Source: Sipunculus nudus (lineage: Eukaryota; Annelida; Sipuncula; Golfingiida; Sipunculidae). From it: a DNA stretch of 64,000 nucleotides. The stretch spans positions 40,139,956-40,203,955 of the forward strand of contig CM049318.1 of the NCBI GenBank assembly GCA_026874595.1, in the 5' to 3' direction. This document shows positions 34,549-46,669 of the stretch, one piece after another (within the stretch, counting starts at the first letter, position 1; each line of letters starts with the position of its first letter). A program made the position numbers and the translations under genes. The notes under the pieces are model-generated. The model made no database searches. It saw only the letters and a list, made by a program, of their open reading frames with translations, and was not told the origin of the DNA.

Positions 34549-37500
34549 TGACCCATGGGTCATGACGCTCAGCTGACTGGGAAGAGATTTGCAAAAGGAA
34601 ATTTTATCATCTGAATAGTAGTATATAACCATTCAACTGAAGCATCAAACAGATTAACCAACAGGCTGAGATTGTGTCTGAATTAATATATCTCAAAAAT
34701 AGAGAAAAAAATGCGTAAACTTTAAAAAAAATACAGGTGGCTCCACCAGTCTGCAGAAACTAATAAAAAGACTTAATGGTCAATATCCATGCAAAGAAGC
34801 ATGGTGGTCTCTGGAATAGTTGTTCAGATACTTCAGCTTTTGTATCAAATTTTCCATTATTCTGAGGGATACTTTGGAGTCCTATAGCTTGAAGGATATG
34901 GGTAACAGAGACATTATTTCAGGTTTCCACAGACACTTTTTATGGGCCTCCTTGCATGACAAGAATTAAGATTCTAGGTCCAGTTGTTACAATTTGTACC
35001 CTGTTGACAGAAACCACATCTTTAAAGGTCTCAAAAATAGAGAAAATAATAAGTAAAAATTTGAAAAAATAGAGGTGGCGCACCCAGTCTGCTTAAACTG
35101 ATGGAACATGTCATGATCAATATGTATGCCAAAAATCATGAGCATCAGTGTTGTAGTTATTGAGATACTGGAGTTTTTGTATCAAATTTTTCATTATTCT
35201 GGGGGGTATTTTGGAGCCATACAGCTTAATGGATATGGGTAACAGAGACCTAATTTCAGGTTTCCATGGAGATTTTTTATGGGTCTCCCTGTGTGTAAAG
35301 AATGAAGATTCTAGGTCCAATTTGAACCCTGTTGACAGATAACTACATCCTTTGATTTTATGATTTTTTTAATGATAATTTATGATTTGTGCCCTGTTAA
35401 CAGATGTCCACATTTTTAAAGGTCTCAGAAATAGAGAAAACAATTCATAAAAAATCGTATGCCAAAAATCATGACCTTCAGTGATGAAGAATGAAAATTC
35501 TAGGTCCAGTCTTTACGATTTGTGCCCCGTTAACAGATGTTCACATTTTTAAAGGTCTCAAAATAGAGAAAACAATTTGTAAAAAATCGAAAAATACAGG
35601 TGGCGCCACCAGTCTGCAGAAACTGATGAAACATCTCATGTTCAATATGTATGCCAAAACCCATGACCATCAGTGATGTAGTTAATGAGATATTTAAGTT
35701 TTTGTATGAAATTTTTCACTATTCTTGGGGGTACTTTGGGGCCCCATAGCTTGAAGGATATGGGTAACAGAGACCTAATCTCTGGTTTCCATGGAGACTT
35801 TTCATAGGCCTCTCAGAATGTCAAGAATGAAGATTCTAGGTCCAGTCTTTACGATTTGTGCCCTGTTAACAGATGTTCACAAAATTTTAAAGGTGTCAAA
35901 ATAGAGAAAACAATTTGTAAAAAATCGAAAAATACAGGTGGCGCCACCAGTCTGCAGAAACTGATGAAACATCTCATGTTCAATATGTATGCCAAAACCC
36001 ATGACCATCAGTGATGTAGTTAATGAGATATTTAAGTTTTTGTATGAAATTTTTCACTATTCTTGGGGGTACTTTGGGGCCCCATAGCTTGAAGGATATG
36101 GGTAACAGAGACTTAATCTCTGGTTTCCATGGAGACTTTTTACAGGTCTCTCAGAATGTCAAGAATGAAGATTCTAGGTCCAGTCTTTACGATTTGTGCC
36201 CTGTTAACAGATGTCTACATTTTAAAGGTCTTTAAAAATAGAGAAAAAAATCGTAAAAAATAAAAAAAAATAGAGGTGGCGCACCCAGGCTGCAGAAACT
36301 GATGAAACCCTCCATGATCAATATCCATGCAAACAATTATGGTGATCTCTGCATTAGTTGTTCAGATACTTCAGCTTTTGTATCAAATATTCCATTATTC
36401 TGAGCTGTACTTTGGGAGTGCCACAGCTCCAAGGATATGGGTAACAGAGACCTAATTTCAGGTTTCCATGGAGACTTTTCATGGGTCACCCTGTGTGTCA
36501 AGAATGAAGATTCTAGGTCCAGTCGTTACAATTTGAACCCTGTTGACAGATAACTACATCCTTAAAGGTCTCAAAAACAGAGAAAAAAATTGTAAAAATT
36601 GAAAAATACAGGTGGCGCCACCAGTCTGCAGGAACTGATGGAACATCTCATGATCAATATGTATGCCAAATTCATAACCATCAGTGATGTAGTTAATGAG
36701 ATATTGAAGTTTTTGTATGAAATTTTTCACTATTCTGGGGGGTACTTTGGGGCCCCATAGCTTGAAGGATATGGGTAACAGAGACCTAATCTCTGGTTTC
36801 CATGGAGACTTTTCATAGGCCTCTCAGAATGTCAAGAATGAAGATTCTAGGTCCAGTCTTTACGATTTGTGCCCTGTTAACAGATGTCTACATTTTAAAG
36901 GTCTTTAAAAATAGAGAAAAAAATCGTAAAAAATAAAAAAATAGAGGTGGCGCACCCAGGCTGCAGAAACTGATGAAACCCTCCATGATCAATATCCATG
37001 CAAACAATTATGGTGATCTCTGCATTAGTTGTTCAGATACTTCAGCTTTTGTATCAAATATTCCATTATTCTGAGCTGTACTTTGGGAGTGCCACAGCTC
37101 CAAGGATATGGGTAACAGAGACCTAATTTCAGGTTTCCATGGAGACTTTTCATGGGTCACCCTGTGTGTCAAGAATGAAGATTCTAGGTCCAGTCGTTAC
37201 AATTTGAACCCTGTTGACAGATAACTACATCCTTAAAGGTCTCAAAAACAGAGAAAAAAATTGTAAAAATTGAAAAATACAGGTGGCGCCACCAGTCTGC
37301 AGGAACTGATGGAACATCTCATGATCAATATGTATGCCAAATTCATAACCATCAGTGATGTAGTTAATGAGATATTGAAGTTTTTGTATGAAATTTTTCA
37401 CTATTCTGGGGGGTACTTTGGGGCCCCATAGCTTGAAGGATATGGGTAACAGAGACCTAATCTCTAGTTTCAATGGAGACTTTTCATAGGTCTCTCAGAA

Positions 37501-38320
37501 TTTCAAGAATGAAGATTCTAGGTCCAGTCTTTACGATTTGTGCCCTGTTAACAGATGTCCACATTTTAAAAGGTCTCAAAAATTGAGAAAACAATTAATA
37601 AAAAAATCGAAAAATACAGGTGGCGCCACCAGTCTGCAGAAACTGATGAAACATCTCATGTTCAATATGTATGCCAAAAATCATGACCATCAGTGATGTA
37701 GTTAATGAGATACTGAAGTTTTTGTATGAAATTTTGACTATTCTTGGGGGTACTTTGGGGCCCCATAGCTTGAAGGATATGGGTAACAGAGACTTAATCT
37801 CTGGTTTCCATGGAGACTTTTTACAGGTCTCTCTGAATGTCAAGAATGAAGATTCTAGGTCCAGTCTTTACGATTTGTGCCCTGTTAACAGATGTCCACA
37901 TTTTTAAAGGTCTCAAAAATAGAGAAAAAAATCGTAAAAAATAAAAAAATACAGGTGGCGCCACCAGTCTGCAGAAACTGATGGAACATCTCATGATCAA
38001 TATGTATGCCATAAATCATGACCATCAGTGATGTAGTTAATGAGATATTGAAGTTTTTGTATAAAAGCTTTGACTATTCTAGGGGGGAACTTTGGGGCCC
38101 CATAGCTCCAAGGATATGGGTAACAGAGACCTAATTCCAGGTTTCCAAGGAGATTTTTTGTGGACCTCTCTGGATTTTAAGTAAGAAGATTCCAGGTACG
38201 GTTACGATTTGTGCCTTGTTAACGGACAGACGGTCGGATGGCCGGACGGCCAGACGGCCGGACGGACGACGGACAAAGAGTGATCGCTATAGCTTAGATG
38301 ACTTACAGTCAGCTGAGCTA
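34549..38320. repeat. 337-bp tandem array with dimeric higher-order repeats
   Basis: The marker motif AGGTGGCGCCACCAG (or AGGTGGCGCACCCAG) recurs at 34735, 35073, 35598, 35936, 36274, 36610, 36945, 37281, 37618 and 37953. Spacing is 335-338 bases except for one 525-base step containing a partial unit. Units 36274-36945 and 36945-37618 are nearly identical two-unit (A-B) blocks. The block opens ACCCATGGGTCATGACGCTCAGCTGA and closes with a GGACGG-rich stretch and GTCAGCTGAGCTAAAAA. Frames such as 37225-37473 and 37595-37843 are translations of the repeat. Confidence 0.93.
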
Positions 38321-40326
38321 AAAAATTATAACTTCATTCTTTTGTCAAATTTGTCTTTTAAAAATCTCTTTACTTATCTTGGCTGTCAAGGAGTTAGGTT
38401 TTAGCAGTATTGAAAAACAAAATATATACGGAATAATATCGTATAACAACCAAAACTAGCTTTATAGTACCAAATTGTCTACCAGACGGCAGCACAATAC
38501 GATATGCATCGGCGATACCAAGGACTATTTACCAAAAGCAAAAATATACTAGGCAGCAGCTATACAGAGCATGTTGCGATGGATTTCCCCTGGTTGCCTC
38601 TGTAGCATTGACATGAGTTCTGGTTTCACCTTTAATACATAACATTAACGTTACTCTCCTGCTGAAGATGATTTAATGCAGGGTTGGGCAATACCCGGAT
38701 TTTAAGCATAAAGCCCAGCCCAGTCGGTTATTCTGGGTAAACCCGGGTTTTATGGGCAATATGGTCTCAAATGGTAACTGACTGAACTGACAATTGTTTG
38801 AACCAGCTGGGGTAATAATGTGGTCAGTATGCTTCTTTGCTTTAAAACCTAAGTTACTGTACAGCTGTATCAACTCTTTGTCTGATGTAAAATTGATATA
38901 CATGTATCAGTAATAATGATAACAAACAAAATCAAGAGTCTTTCAGATGGAGAATAAACTTACCTTACGTGGTACCTCCCATCATTTCAATCATATTTCT
39001 ATCATTTGTATTATTTAAGGGTTTTGAAATAAATTTCTTTGTATAAATTAAAGCGGATGGATTACTTATTGGGTGTGTACACAAACTGGCTAAATGGATG
39101 ACACAAGAGGTTTAAGGGCAGTCAAGTATCAACTGATTGGCAGGACGTGTAAAGTATACCACACAAGAAAAGCTGCAGACGCAATAGTTACGGGACCTAA
39201 TATCAACAGATCACGTAGTCGTGACGAGCATAAATTTTGTTATGGATATATAGGAAAACATCAGATTCTGTAACACTAGGCAGCGTGAAATGTCTAGGGG
39301 AATGAATAAAGAAGTATGTGGTTTTTTGTTAACAAATAATTATAATTTATTCTTAAAACAACCCTAACATTATAATAGGCCTACACTATTTCAATACAAT
39401 TACACAGTATAACAACAGTACAACAGCAAATCAATACAACCACACAGTATAATAAATAAAGGTTACAGTACCTGGATACCACCACTGTCACAGCGACAAC
39501 AAGTCCTTAAAAATGTATAACCCAGATGAACAGTTCTCATAAATCTTCTCAGATAATAATAGTCCAATGAAATCACAAAATCAGTCTGCTGTAATCCAAA
39601 AGTGAAATCCTGGCAGTGATCCCAAAGGCAAACTGAAGACTATATAAAATCCGTTACAACTTTCAAGAAGATCTATAACTGCTGGAAAGGTCCACAAACG
39701 TAAATACACTCTTCTGTGTCCGCTGGAATATTTCTCTCATCCCTCCTCGGCTCTAAAACACAGCCCCTATTTATAACTTTTCATCCGAAAATTCTAGAAA
39801 CTTCTATTTCACGAACAATCTAAAGAACCCAACAATACACACGCCCAAACATTACAAGACACGTGCTTATAGAGCGCGACCAGCCCAGAAAGTTCCAGAT
39901 AAGCATGACCGCTATGTTTATACACGTCAGCCCCCCACACGTTGGCCGGCCCGGCTAGCGCGTCTCCCATGGCAACGGACAATGCTAGCGCTACACAGAC
40001 ACATGTAAGACTGCTGCACACAATAAAATGGACACCTGTAACACAATGGCTCCACTTATACCTTGGGGGTTAGTTTTATTACAACAATATGAGGTTGTAG
40101 TGGGGTATAGCCTAGGTAATCAAGAGTTACTCACAAAGGGTCTTAATTATGGTATAATTATTTTATATATTATTGATAAGAAAATATCAATCAGTAGCCA
40201 AAAAAATCTTTAATATAGTTAAGACAAATAGAACAACGTCCTAAAGCAGGTCCTGGACCCCCCGCCATGCATGTCCACCTCCTTTCGATTCGCCAGTTTC
40301 CGTTTATTTAGCCTGCACTCAAGGTT
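38321..40326. other. intergenic; contains a promoter-like or LTR-like block
   Basis: No exon recognised. The stretch 39331-40043 begins TGTTAACA and ends TGTAACA and contains a TATA box, heat-shock-like motif and splice-donor-like site on the minus strand. This would fit an LTR, but no target duplication was found. The minus frame 39809-40021 begins like a signal peptide but has no support. Confidence 0.4.
39767..39804 (-). promoter_or_regulatory. minus-strand TATA box with adjacent heat-shock element
   Basis: TATAAATAG on the minus strand (39775-39767) lies 16 bases downstream of TTCTAGAAACTTC (39792-39804, plus reading), a perfect three-box heat-shock element (TTCnnGAAnnTTC). What it drives is not visible; an LTR promoter is the simplest reading. 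Confidence 0.5.
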
Positions 40327-40328
40327 TA

Positions 40329-40621
40329 GGGACATATCGGCCGCCGTTGATATCGGCCGCCGGCCTCAAACCGACTATTTCGGCCACCGGCGACCAGAGG
40401 CAGACGATATAATTAGCCGTCACTGACTGTCTGGTTAGCCGAAATCATGCTCTCCTCTTACATCGTGGCCGATATGTTTGATTATAGACAGCGTCAGTAG
40501 GCCTATACGCGGTCTGTGGCTCACTTGAGCTGGCGGCCGAAATTGCCTACCGCTGGCCGATGGCGGCCTACATGGTCGGTTTGAGGCCGGCGGCCTATAT
40601 CAACGGCGGCCGATGTGTCCC
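40329..40621. mobile_element. TA-flanked GC-rich hairpin MITE
   Basis: Inverted termini GGGACATATCGGCCGCCGTT and GGGACACATCGGCCGCCGTT (complement of the right end) extend about 50 bases with few mismatches. TA lies on both sides (40327-40328 and 40622-40623). The interior repeats CGGCCGCC/GGCGGCC motifs. Tc1/mariner-type targeting is implied; no transposase is present. Confidence 0.75.
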
Positions 40622-40623
40622 TA

Positions 40624-42557
40624 TACCCACACAAATTTGTCTAGCTATAACCCTGGCGATAGGCTAAAAGGCCAGATTTACATGTACAGTGAGCCGTTTA
40701 CGATTCAGTAAAGATTATCAATCACACACTTTAGCTGCAAGCTAAGCGGGAACATAAATCTCTTTACAACCCATATGACTTGTATATTTCCCCATCGGAC
40801 CAGAAAGACCAAGTTAAAAAATATCTTAAAAGTTTTTAAACGGGTAGCGATTTCAACACCATTAAACCAAGAAAGACCATATGCTTCTCATAATTTGAGT
40901 TTTATAAAATATAACATGTATTCTTTAAGCAAGGACTCCCTTTACGAATTTTAAATGAGCATATTTGACTTGCAGCCAGAAGTATGTATTCCAACCAGGA
41001 AGTACACATTAGACAATAGGTCCCTAAGACAAAATGCTCTAAGACGAGAACAGAAGTAAGGTGTATATTCTACTAATGGCCCAATATATGAACACATTTA
41101 GTTGTATAAATGATATTTGTATTTCTTACCTTCATTTTTAAATTTGCTCATCTTCGGGGTACTCATGTTTGTTTGCTGCGCAAATTGTAGGAACTGAACG
41201 TGGAATTTAAACCCTTATTCTAAACACCACACGCTGTATTCAAGTATGGAGGTATTTACCGACAGTCGTGAAAGATACACCAGGTCGCATACCATGAGTC
41301 ATCGACAAGTTAGGTTACTGATTAACGGACCAGATAAAAGGTTCGTTGAAAAAAAGGTCTACAACTGCGCAATTTGTTTATAATAGTACTGACATATCCA
41401 AACAGATGTCTGCACCAGTCATATTTTTGCATATCCCAACAAAGTAAAAATGTTAGTGTCAAAATGATCTTATAAAATCGTTGATACGATCTGTTACCCG
41501 AGAAATCAACATTATCAAGGCAGCCATTTTATATCTTTAGGCCAAAAGCGATGCTTTCAGACTGAATGCATGTGTGTATGCAAAAAGGATACCCGTGTAG
41601 AAGATCACAGCTGCAAGACCCTGTTTGCCCTAAATTGATGGTGCAGCTTTGTACGCTCTCGAGGCAGCGGAAATCTTACGCTTCTAAAGAAGCAACTGAT
41701 TTTCACGCTGCCAGCTTTGACCATTTATGATATATTTAGACACCAGAAGGCGGTTCGTTGTCCGCTGAACAAAACGTGCGTATGATGTGACAAGCAGCCA
41801 ACCAGATGCCAATAAACAAACACGCGACAGGCATCCTGGCTCCGCCCATAGCTGCGTTCAAGCGCTATTTGAATTTTAATTGTTCCCTCTGCATTCTCGC
41901 ATCATCGACCGATTCGGTTCTGACAGTATGACTGTGTAAGCGTAGCCATATGTATCTGGTGTCTGCAGAACTGAAACCAGCCAGCGAAGTGTGCACGCAG
42001 CCTTTGTTGTTGAGTTTCGTTTGAATTACAGCTCACCGACCGGGCATCCTATGTGCCCAAGGCCTTAAGTAAACCACGTCTGCGGCAATTCTCTCTTAGC
42101 CTGTAACCATACAGTTACCGGGGCGATGAGCTGTCACTCAAAACGAAATGAGCATGATTGGCTCCGTGTATTCCTCGCTTGGCCGTGTCTTCCAGCACAA
42201 GGTCTCATCTGATTGGATAAAAATACAGTGGTCCCCTCTGGTGTAGCAATTCAGGATACGAGGTCATAACAAGCAGCGCTTACCATGTAGGAAATAGGCC
42301 TATAGTTAAAGCGCTGTGTAAAGAGCGTAGCAGCTTTGGGACTCTTATATTCTATGAAGACAGGATCAGTGCATATTATTAGGCTCACAGCATAATGCTG
42401 TATTCTATGCTTTCTTTTTAAAGGTTAGGTTTACTATCTATTGAAATATAATGAGGTTATCCATACGATAAAGACGATATGCTATAAGAAAGAAACGATT
42501 ACGTGTCGTTGAAACAATAGAGTGGAACTCTTGGTTTTTTATGAGATTTCACCATTG
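40624..42557. other. no secure gene
   Basis: A minus-strand ATG at about 41169 reads MSTPKMSKFKNEG into a GTAAGA donor, which could be a short first exon, but no partner exon was found. The rest is unannotated intergenic DNA. Confidence 0.3.
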
Positions 42558-42611
42558 AAAAATCGACGGGGTACGAACCGTGACTTACAACTGCAAGGTC
42601 CAACACCTTAA

Positions 42612-44876
42612 GGTCTAATCATCGTCAAAAATCATGAAAATTACATTTTTCTGAAAAACATCTGGTTTTATAGATGATTGCTATATCTATCTTTTCACAA
42701 AAACACGTTCCTGGGGTTATATTGTATCAGTTAGAAAAATAAGAATTTTATTTCAGATGTCAACCCCACGTGGGGTGCAAACAGGACCAACTGTCAGATC
42801 GGCGAGAGTTAGCAGCGTGCCAGTTGCGGTCGTGGCGTTCGGCAAATGGTTGATTGACAGGCGTGGGGAAGCCGCGGTCAGTCAGCCGGGAAAGAGCTAA
42901 TCTTTATTACCGGCACTTACTAATTGGCACTAATGAATACAAACACGTCCCCCTATACGCCTAACATAGAAGTAAACTGTACATCGTACTCCTCCCGTCG
43001 CCGAATAATTTCTTTATCACTGCCCTAAAATATGTTAGTGTCACCCAATAATGGTCCTGGCACCAAGAATATACCCAGAAATATAAATTTACCGATTGTT
43101 ATTTCTGTAATATTGACCCTGCTATACAATGTAACATTTTCTCCCAGGGTCCATCATTACATCGCCAAAACAATTACCGAATACATCGTTCCTTCTTATA
43201 TAATATACACTATCCTCAAACTGAACGTCATGGGTCGAAGAAAAAAGAGTAGAATGAGCGAAGATAAAATTCGCTAATTGAACGAGAGACAGTCACATAC
43301 AGCTGATCACAAGGTTCTTGTGTCCGTAACGAAACTACACAGAGATGACGATTCTGAGTCGTCAAGTGACGAGAACATGGAATCAGTACAACCTGGAGTT
43401 CCAGAATCAGTCACCTTCCGTCTGTGGCAGTGCGGCCAACTTGCTATGTTGTTGGCTACCGCAGCAGTGTGTGCCATATGGCGTGAAGGAAATTTATCGT
43501 TAGTGGAGGATGTAGATAAACGCCGAGGGTGGTGCAGCAATATGGGACTGCGTTGCACGAATGAATTTTGTGAAAGGAACGCGGCACCAAGTTACACCAC
43601 CACGTCGCCTGCTAACAAATTTTGCGAAGTGAACCGCGCCGGAGTCTTAGCTATGAGAGCGGTCGGTAAAGGAAGAGCGGTCGCAGCACGATTTAGCGCT
43701 TTTATGAACATTCCTCCTCCCGTTTTATCCAACAGCTGGTTACAACATTCCAAGGCTCTGAAGTGACAACTGAAGTGTGCGACAAACATCTATCGGAGGT
43801 AGGACGATCATTGAGGGGACAACACGACTCGGCTGACTGCACGGTATCGGGGGTTGCATTTGTGTGTGGTATATATGTGGTATATATGATTGGTGTACAT
43901 ATAAATCTAATGAGAGAGAGATATGTGTTGCTGCTAGCTATGTAGTGTCTCATATATAATTGTGAGAGGGAGAGACAAGTTGTTAATTGGATTAGGGCAT
44001 ATGCATGGTAGTTTGAATGAGAGCGCAGAGTAAACAGAGCGATCGTTCTTATCAGTCACTTCACACCTGACGCGTGCCCCGGCGCGGTAGCCAATGACCT
44101 GATTACCGATGACCGGCCCCTCGGACCAGTAAGCTCCGCCTTCTTTAGTTTGACAGTTCTCCAGTTGTCATCATGCCTAACAAAATCCCTTTTTTAACAT
44201 TGATAAACCATTAAATTTTATAATTTATATATTGAAACCTATTCTCATCGGAACATTTAGTGAAAAAATACAACTGTCACTTGCGCTTATATCCCTGTTT
44301 TCCACTCAAAACAAAATTTCTCTTCCCAAACAGTTTTTGGCCGTTTTCTCAAAACAGTATTTCAGGAGACTGTACGGTCTTCAGAGCGATATTTCTCAAA
44401 AACCATCAAATATAGAGTCTTCAAATTTTGAATATAAGTAAATCAAAAAGTATTCTAAAATGCGATTTTTTCTTTTCCCAATATCGTTTTAGTATAGTAG
44501 AAATACGTTATTTAAACAAAATAAGTATTGTAAACATCACACATTTTTTAAAAATTTAAATTTAATTATGAAAAAAAGACTTTAAATATATAACCAAAAA
44601 ACGCCTGGAGATATTTGTATGTAGTTTCAAATGATACTATTTCCACACACATACCCTATGCCAATTTTGAGATATATCCAATTAAAAAAAAATTATTTTA
44701 AATCATTTCATGTTTTAAATTTTCAAAGTGGACACTGTAACACTTTTTAAATATACGTCATCTGATAGAGAATTTTCTAAGGAATCTAAATATATATACA
44801 CCACTGTGTCTAAAATTATTATTAATATGAATTCTAAAGCTAAATAAACCCAAGGTTGTTTGACGATGATTAGACC
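42612..44876. mobile_element. 2.27-kb DNA transposon remnant with TTAA target duplication
   Basis: Perfect 18-base inverted termini (GGTCTAATCATCGTCAAA) are flanked by TTAA on each side (42608-42611 and 44877-44880). The TTAA site restricts it to superfamilies such as piggyBac or Kolobok, and the GG terminus is closer to the purine start described for Kolobok. An alternative reading with a 7-base ACCTTAA duplication is also possible. The only coding is the broken fragment at 43233-43766. Confidence 0.7.
43233..43766 (+). pseudogene. N-terminal fragment of a Mutator-like-domain transposase, with in-frame stop
   Basis: Starts MGRRKKSRMSEDKIR, meets TAA at 43275-43277, and continues in the same frame for 162 codons to TGA at 43766. 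The part near the end (FCEVNRAGVLAMRAVGKGRA, then FMNIPPPVLSNSW) follows the pattern FEvNrRavxAMRxiGkG...MNmPPPv seen in metazoan proteins annotated with a Mutator-like transposase domain. Only this N-terminal quarter is present; no catalytic portion follows before the right terminus. The internal stop and truncation make it a pseudogene of the surrounding TTAA element. The family name is from memory of the motif and should be treated as tentative. Confidence 0.6.
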
Positions 44877-45150
44877 TTAACCACTAAGCTACGACTACCC
44901 CTGTATATATGCTGTCTTGTTATCGTCGTGATGGGGCAAGACAGAATCAGCAGACTTGTAGTACTTGCGTTGTCTTTAGTTTACCTACAACTGTTTTATA
45001 CCCATTAATGTATGGTCAATTTCCCAAGCATTCTATATTGGGCATAAAGCTGATATAAAGAGAAAACTATACAAAGGTTGTCTGAGCACAGATACTGAAA
45101 GCACAGAGACGCTACAATCAACAATCAAGTCAATGAAACTCAATCCACAC

Positions 45151-46155
45151 CAGAGGCGGATCCAGAGGCGGCCTATCTTTCTTTTCCCCAACAGTTGAAG
45201 TTATTCACAGTTGATTACTTTCTAATTCATAAAGTGAGGATATTAATTAAGAGCTCTATGATTAAGATAAGATCCAAATGTTTATATAGAGGGAGTCTTT
45301 CCATTATTAGACTCTGCTCGTTCATAACAAGGGTTGGTGATTTTTTACAATGACGTTAATTACACCGGTAATTAGCATTAATTAATGTCATGAAAAAAAT
45401 ACACCTCTGTATGTAAAAAAACCGTAAAAAATTAGATACATGTGGAATTTCTGTGAAATGATAGCAAACGAATTTAACAATAATTAACTTCATTTAGGGC
45501 CTGCTGTACCAGCGTCATGTAAAAAATTAAGGTTCATGTACTCATCATGTCAATGGGCAATGGGCTACAGGCTGACTCTGCTTAATCAACAACTTCTGTC
45601 TGGCCTAAGTTCCTTAGTGTTAGCTGCCACAAGGCCTGTTTTTGACCATCTTTGCTTATTCAAGGACGGGGACAGGGGTGACTTTAATTATGCCCCTAAT
45701 TGTCAGCCACTCTCCATTTGCAGCACCAGGTGCTCTGTGACAGATGCAAACAGGGATTCCTGACAGTGGGAAGGAAACAGACTGGGAGCAAAGAAATCGT
45801 AAAAGACATAGGGCTCTTAGAGGGAGCACTGATATGGACTACTAAAAAGTCATTAAAAATATTCATTTGCACGGTTAGGACTGATTGTGCATATGTTGGT
45901 CAGTTTGTAAGAAATAATGTTACGTACATGTATGACATAATTCATCATATGTTTGAGGTTTCGAATAAACATGAAAGAATGAACTTAATTGTGTTTTTAC
46001 AGTTATTGATAGGTTTTGCTCGCTGTACTTTAAAAAGAAACAGTTTTTAAGAACCTAATCCTGGACTCATTACACCAAGAAACCCAACAATGCATCAAAC
46101 GGTAACCCAGTATTAGCCCCCTCCCCCTGTTCTTCAATATCTAGATCCGCCCCTT
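45151..46155. mobile_element. hAT-like element with 8-bp target duplication
   Basis: Begins CAGAGGCGGATCCAG and ends TAGATCCGCCCCTT, inverted relative to each other. The flanks ATCCACAC (45143-45150) and AACCACAC (46156-46163) match at seven of eight positions. An 8-base duplication with CAGnGGCGGATC ends is what hAT elements leave. Internal frames 45536-45763 and 45700-46050 show no transposase motif, so it is non-autonomous. Confidence 0.7.
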
Positions 46156-46163
46156 AACCACAC

Positions 46164-46669
46164 CGTATACTAAATTTTGATGTAATTAAGATGATGAAGA
46201 TAGAATACATGTCTGGAATCTGAGGTTGCTCTTCCATTTTCTTAGCATACATCAAGGGAAAGTCAGTCAGCCTGAACACTGGCATCCCGGACTCCTTAAG
46301 TTTGAAACATGTACTAAATATTTCTAATAATACATGCATGTGCTAGAAGAATCTAGAAATGTGTATAACGTTAGCAAATGGAAGTATTTTGTTTACACAA
46401 AAACATCATACAAAGCGAATGCCAACTCGTTGGTAAGATACCTGTTCTATGTATATAAAAAAAATGGTATTACAGCATATATTCACAGTAATAATTTACT
46501 GAAACATGTGTTGCTTCTTTCATACGAGCATACAGACTGAAATCTACATCATCACCACATCACAAAATACTAGTACGCAATCTGCAAAAGGTATCTACAA
46601 GTGTGTTAATTATACCATGTATTCATCACCATAGTACAGAGGTAGCATACAACAACATTTTGTGCATCT
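46164..46669. other. no gene recognised
   Basis: Short intergenic stretch between the hAT-like element and the LYZ4 3' flank duplicate. Confidence 0.4.

Larger units (their letters stand above)
42558..44903 (-). mobile_element. tRNA-like or SINE head split by the TTAA element
   Basis: On the minus strand GTAGCTTAGTGG (A box-like, about 44896-44881) lies on one side of the inserted element. GGTTCGTACCC (B box-like, about 42583-42573) lies on the other. Removing 42612-44880 brings them to tRNA promoter spacing. Confidence 0.6.

Noticed and set aside
37225-38012. Open frames of 60-80 codons repeated along the 34.5-38.3 kb array
   Set aside because: They recur because the DNA repeats, are broken in most units and have no domain.
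39809-40021. Minus open frame starting with a signal-peptide-like MCSSLTCVCVALALSVAMG
   Set aside because: It sits inside an LTR-like block upstream of its TATA box, has no splice partner and no known domain.
43307-43953. Minus-strand open frames across the transposase fragment
   Set aside because: They are shadows of the plus-strand frame, which carries the recognisable motif.
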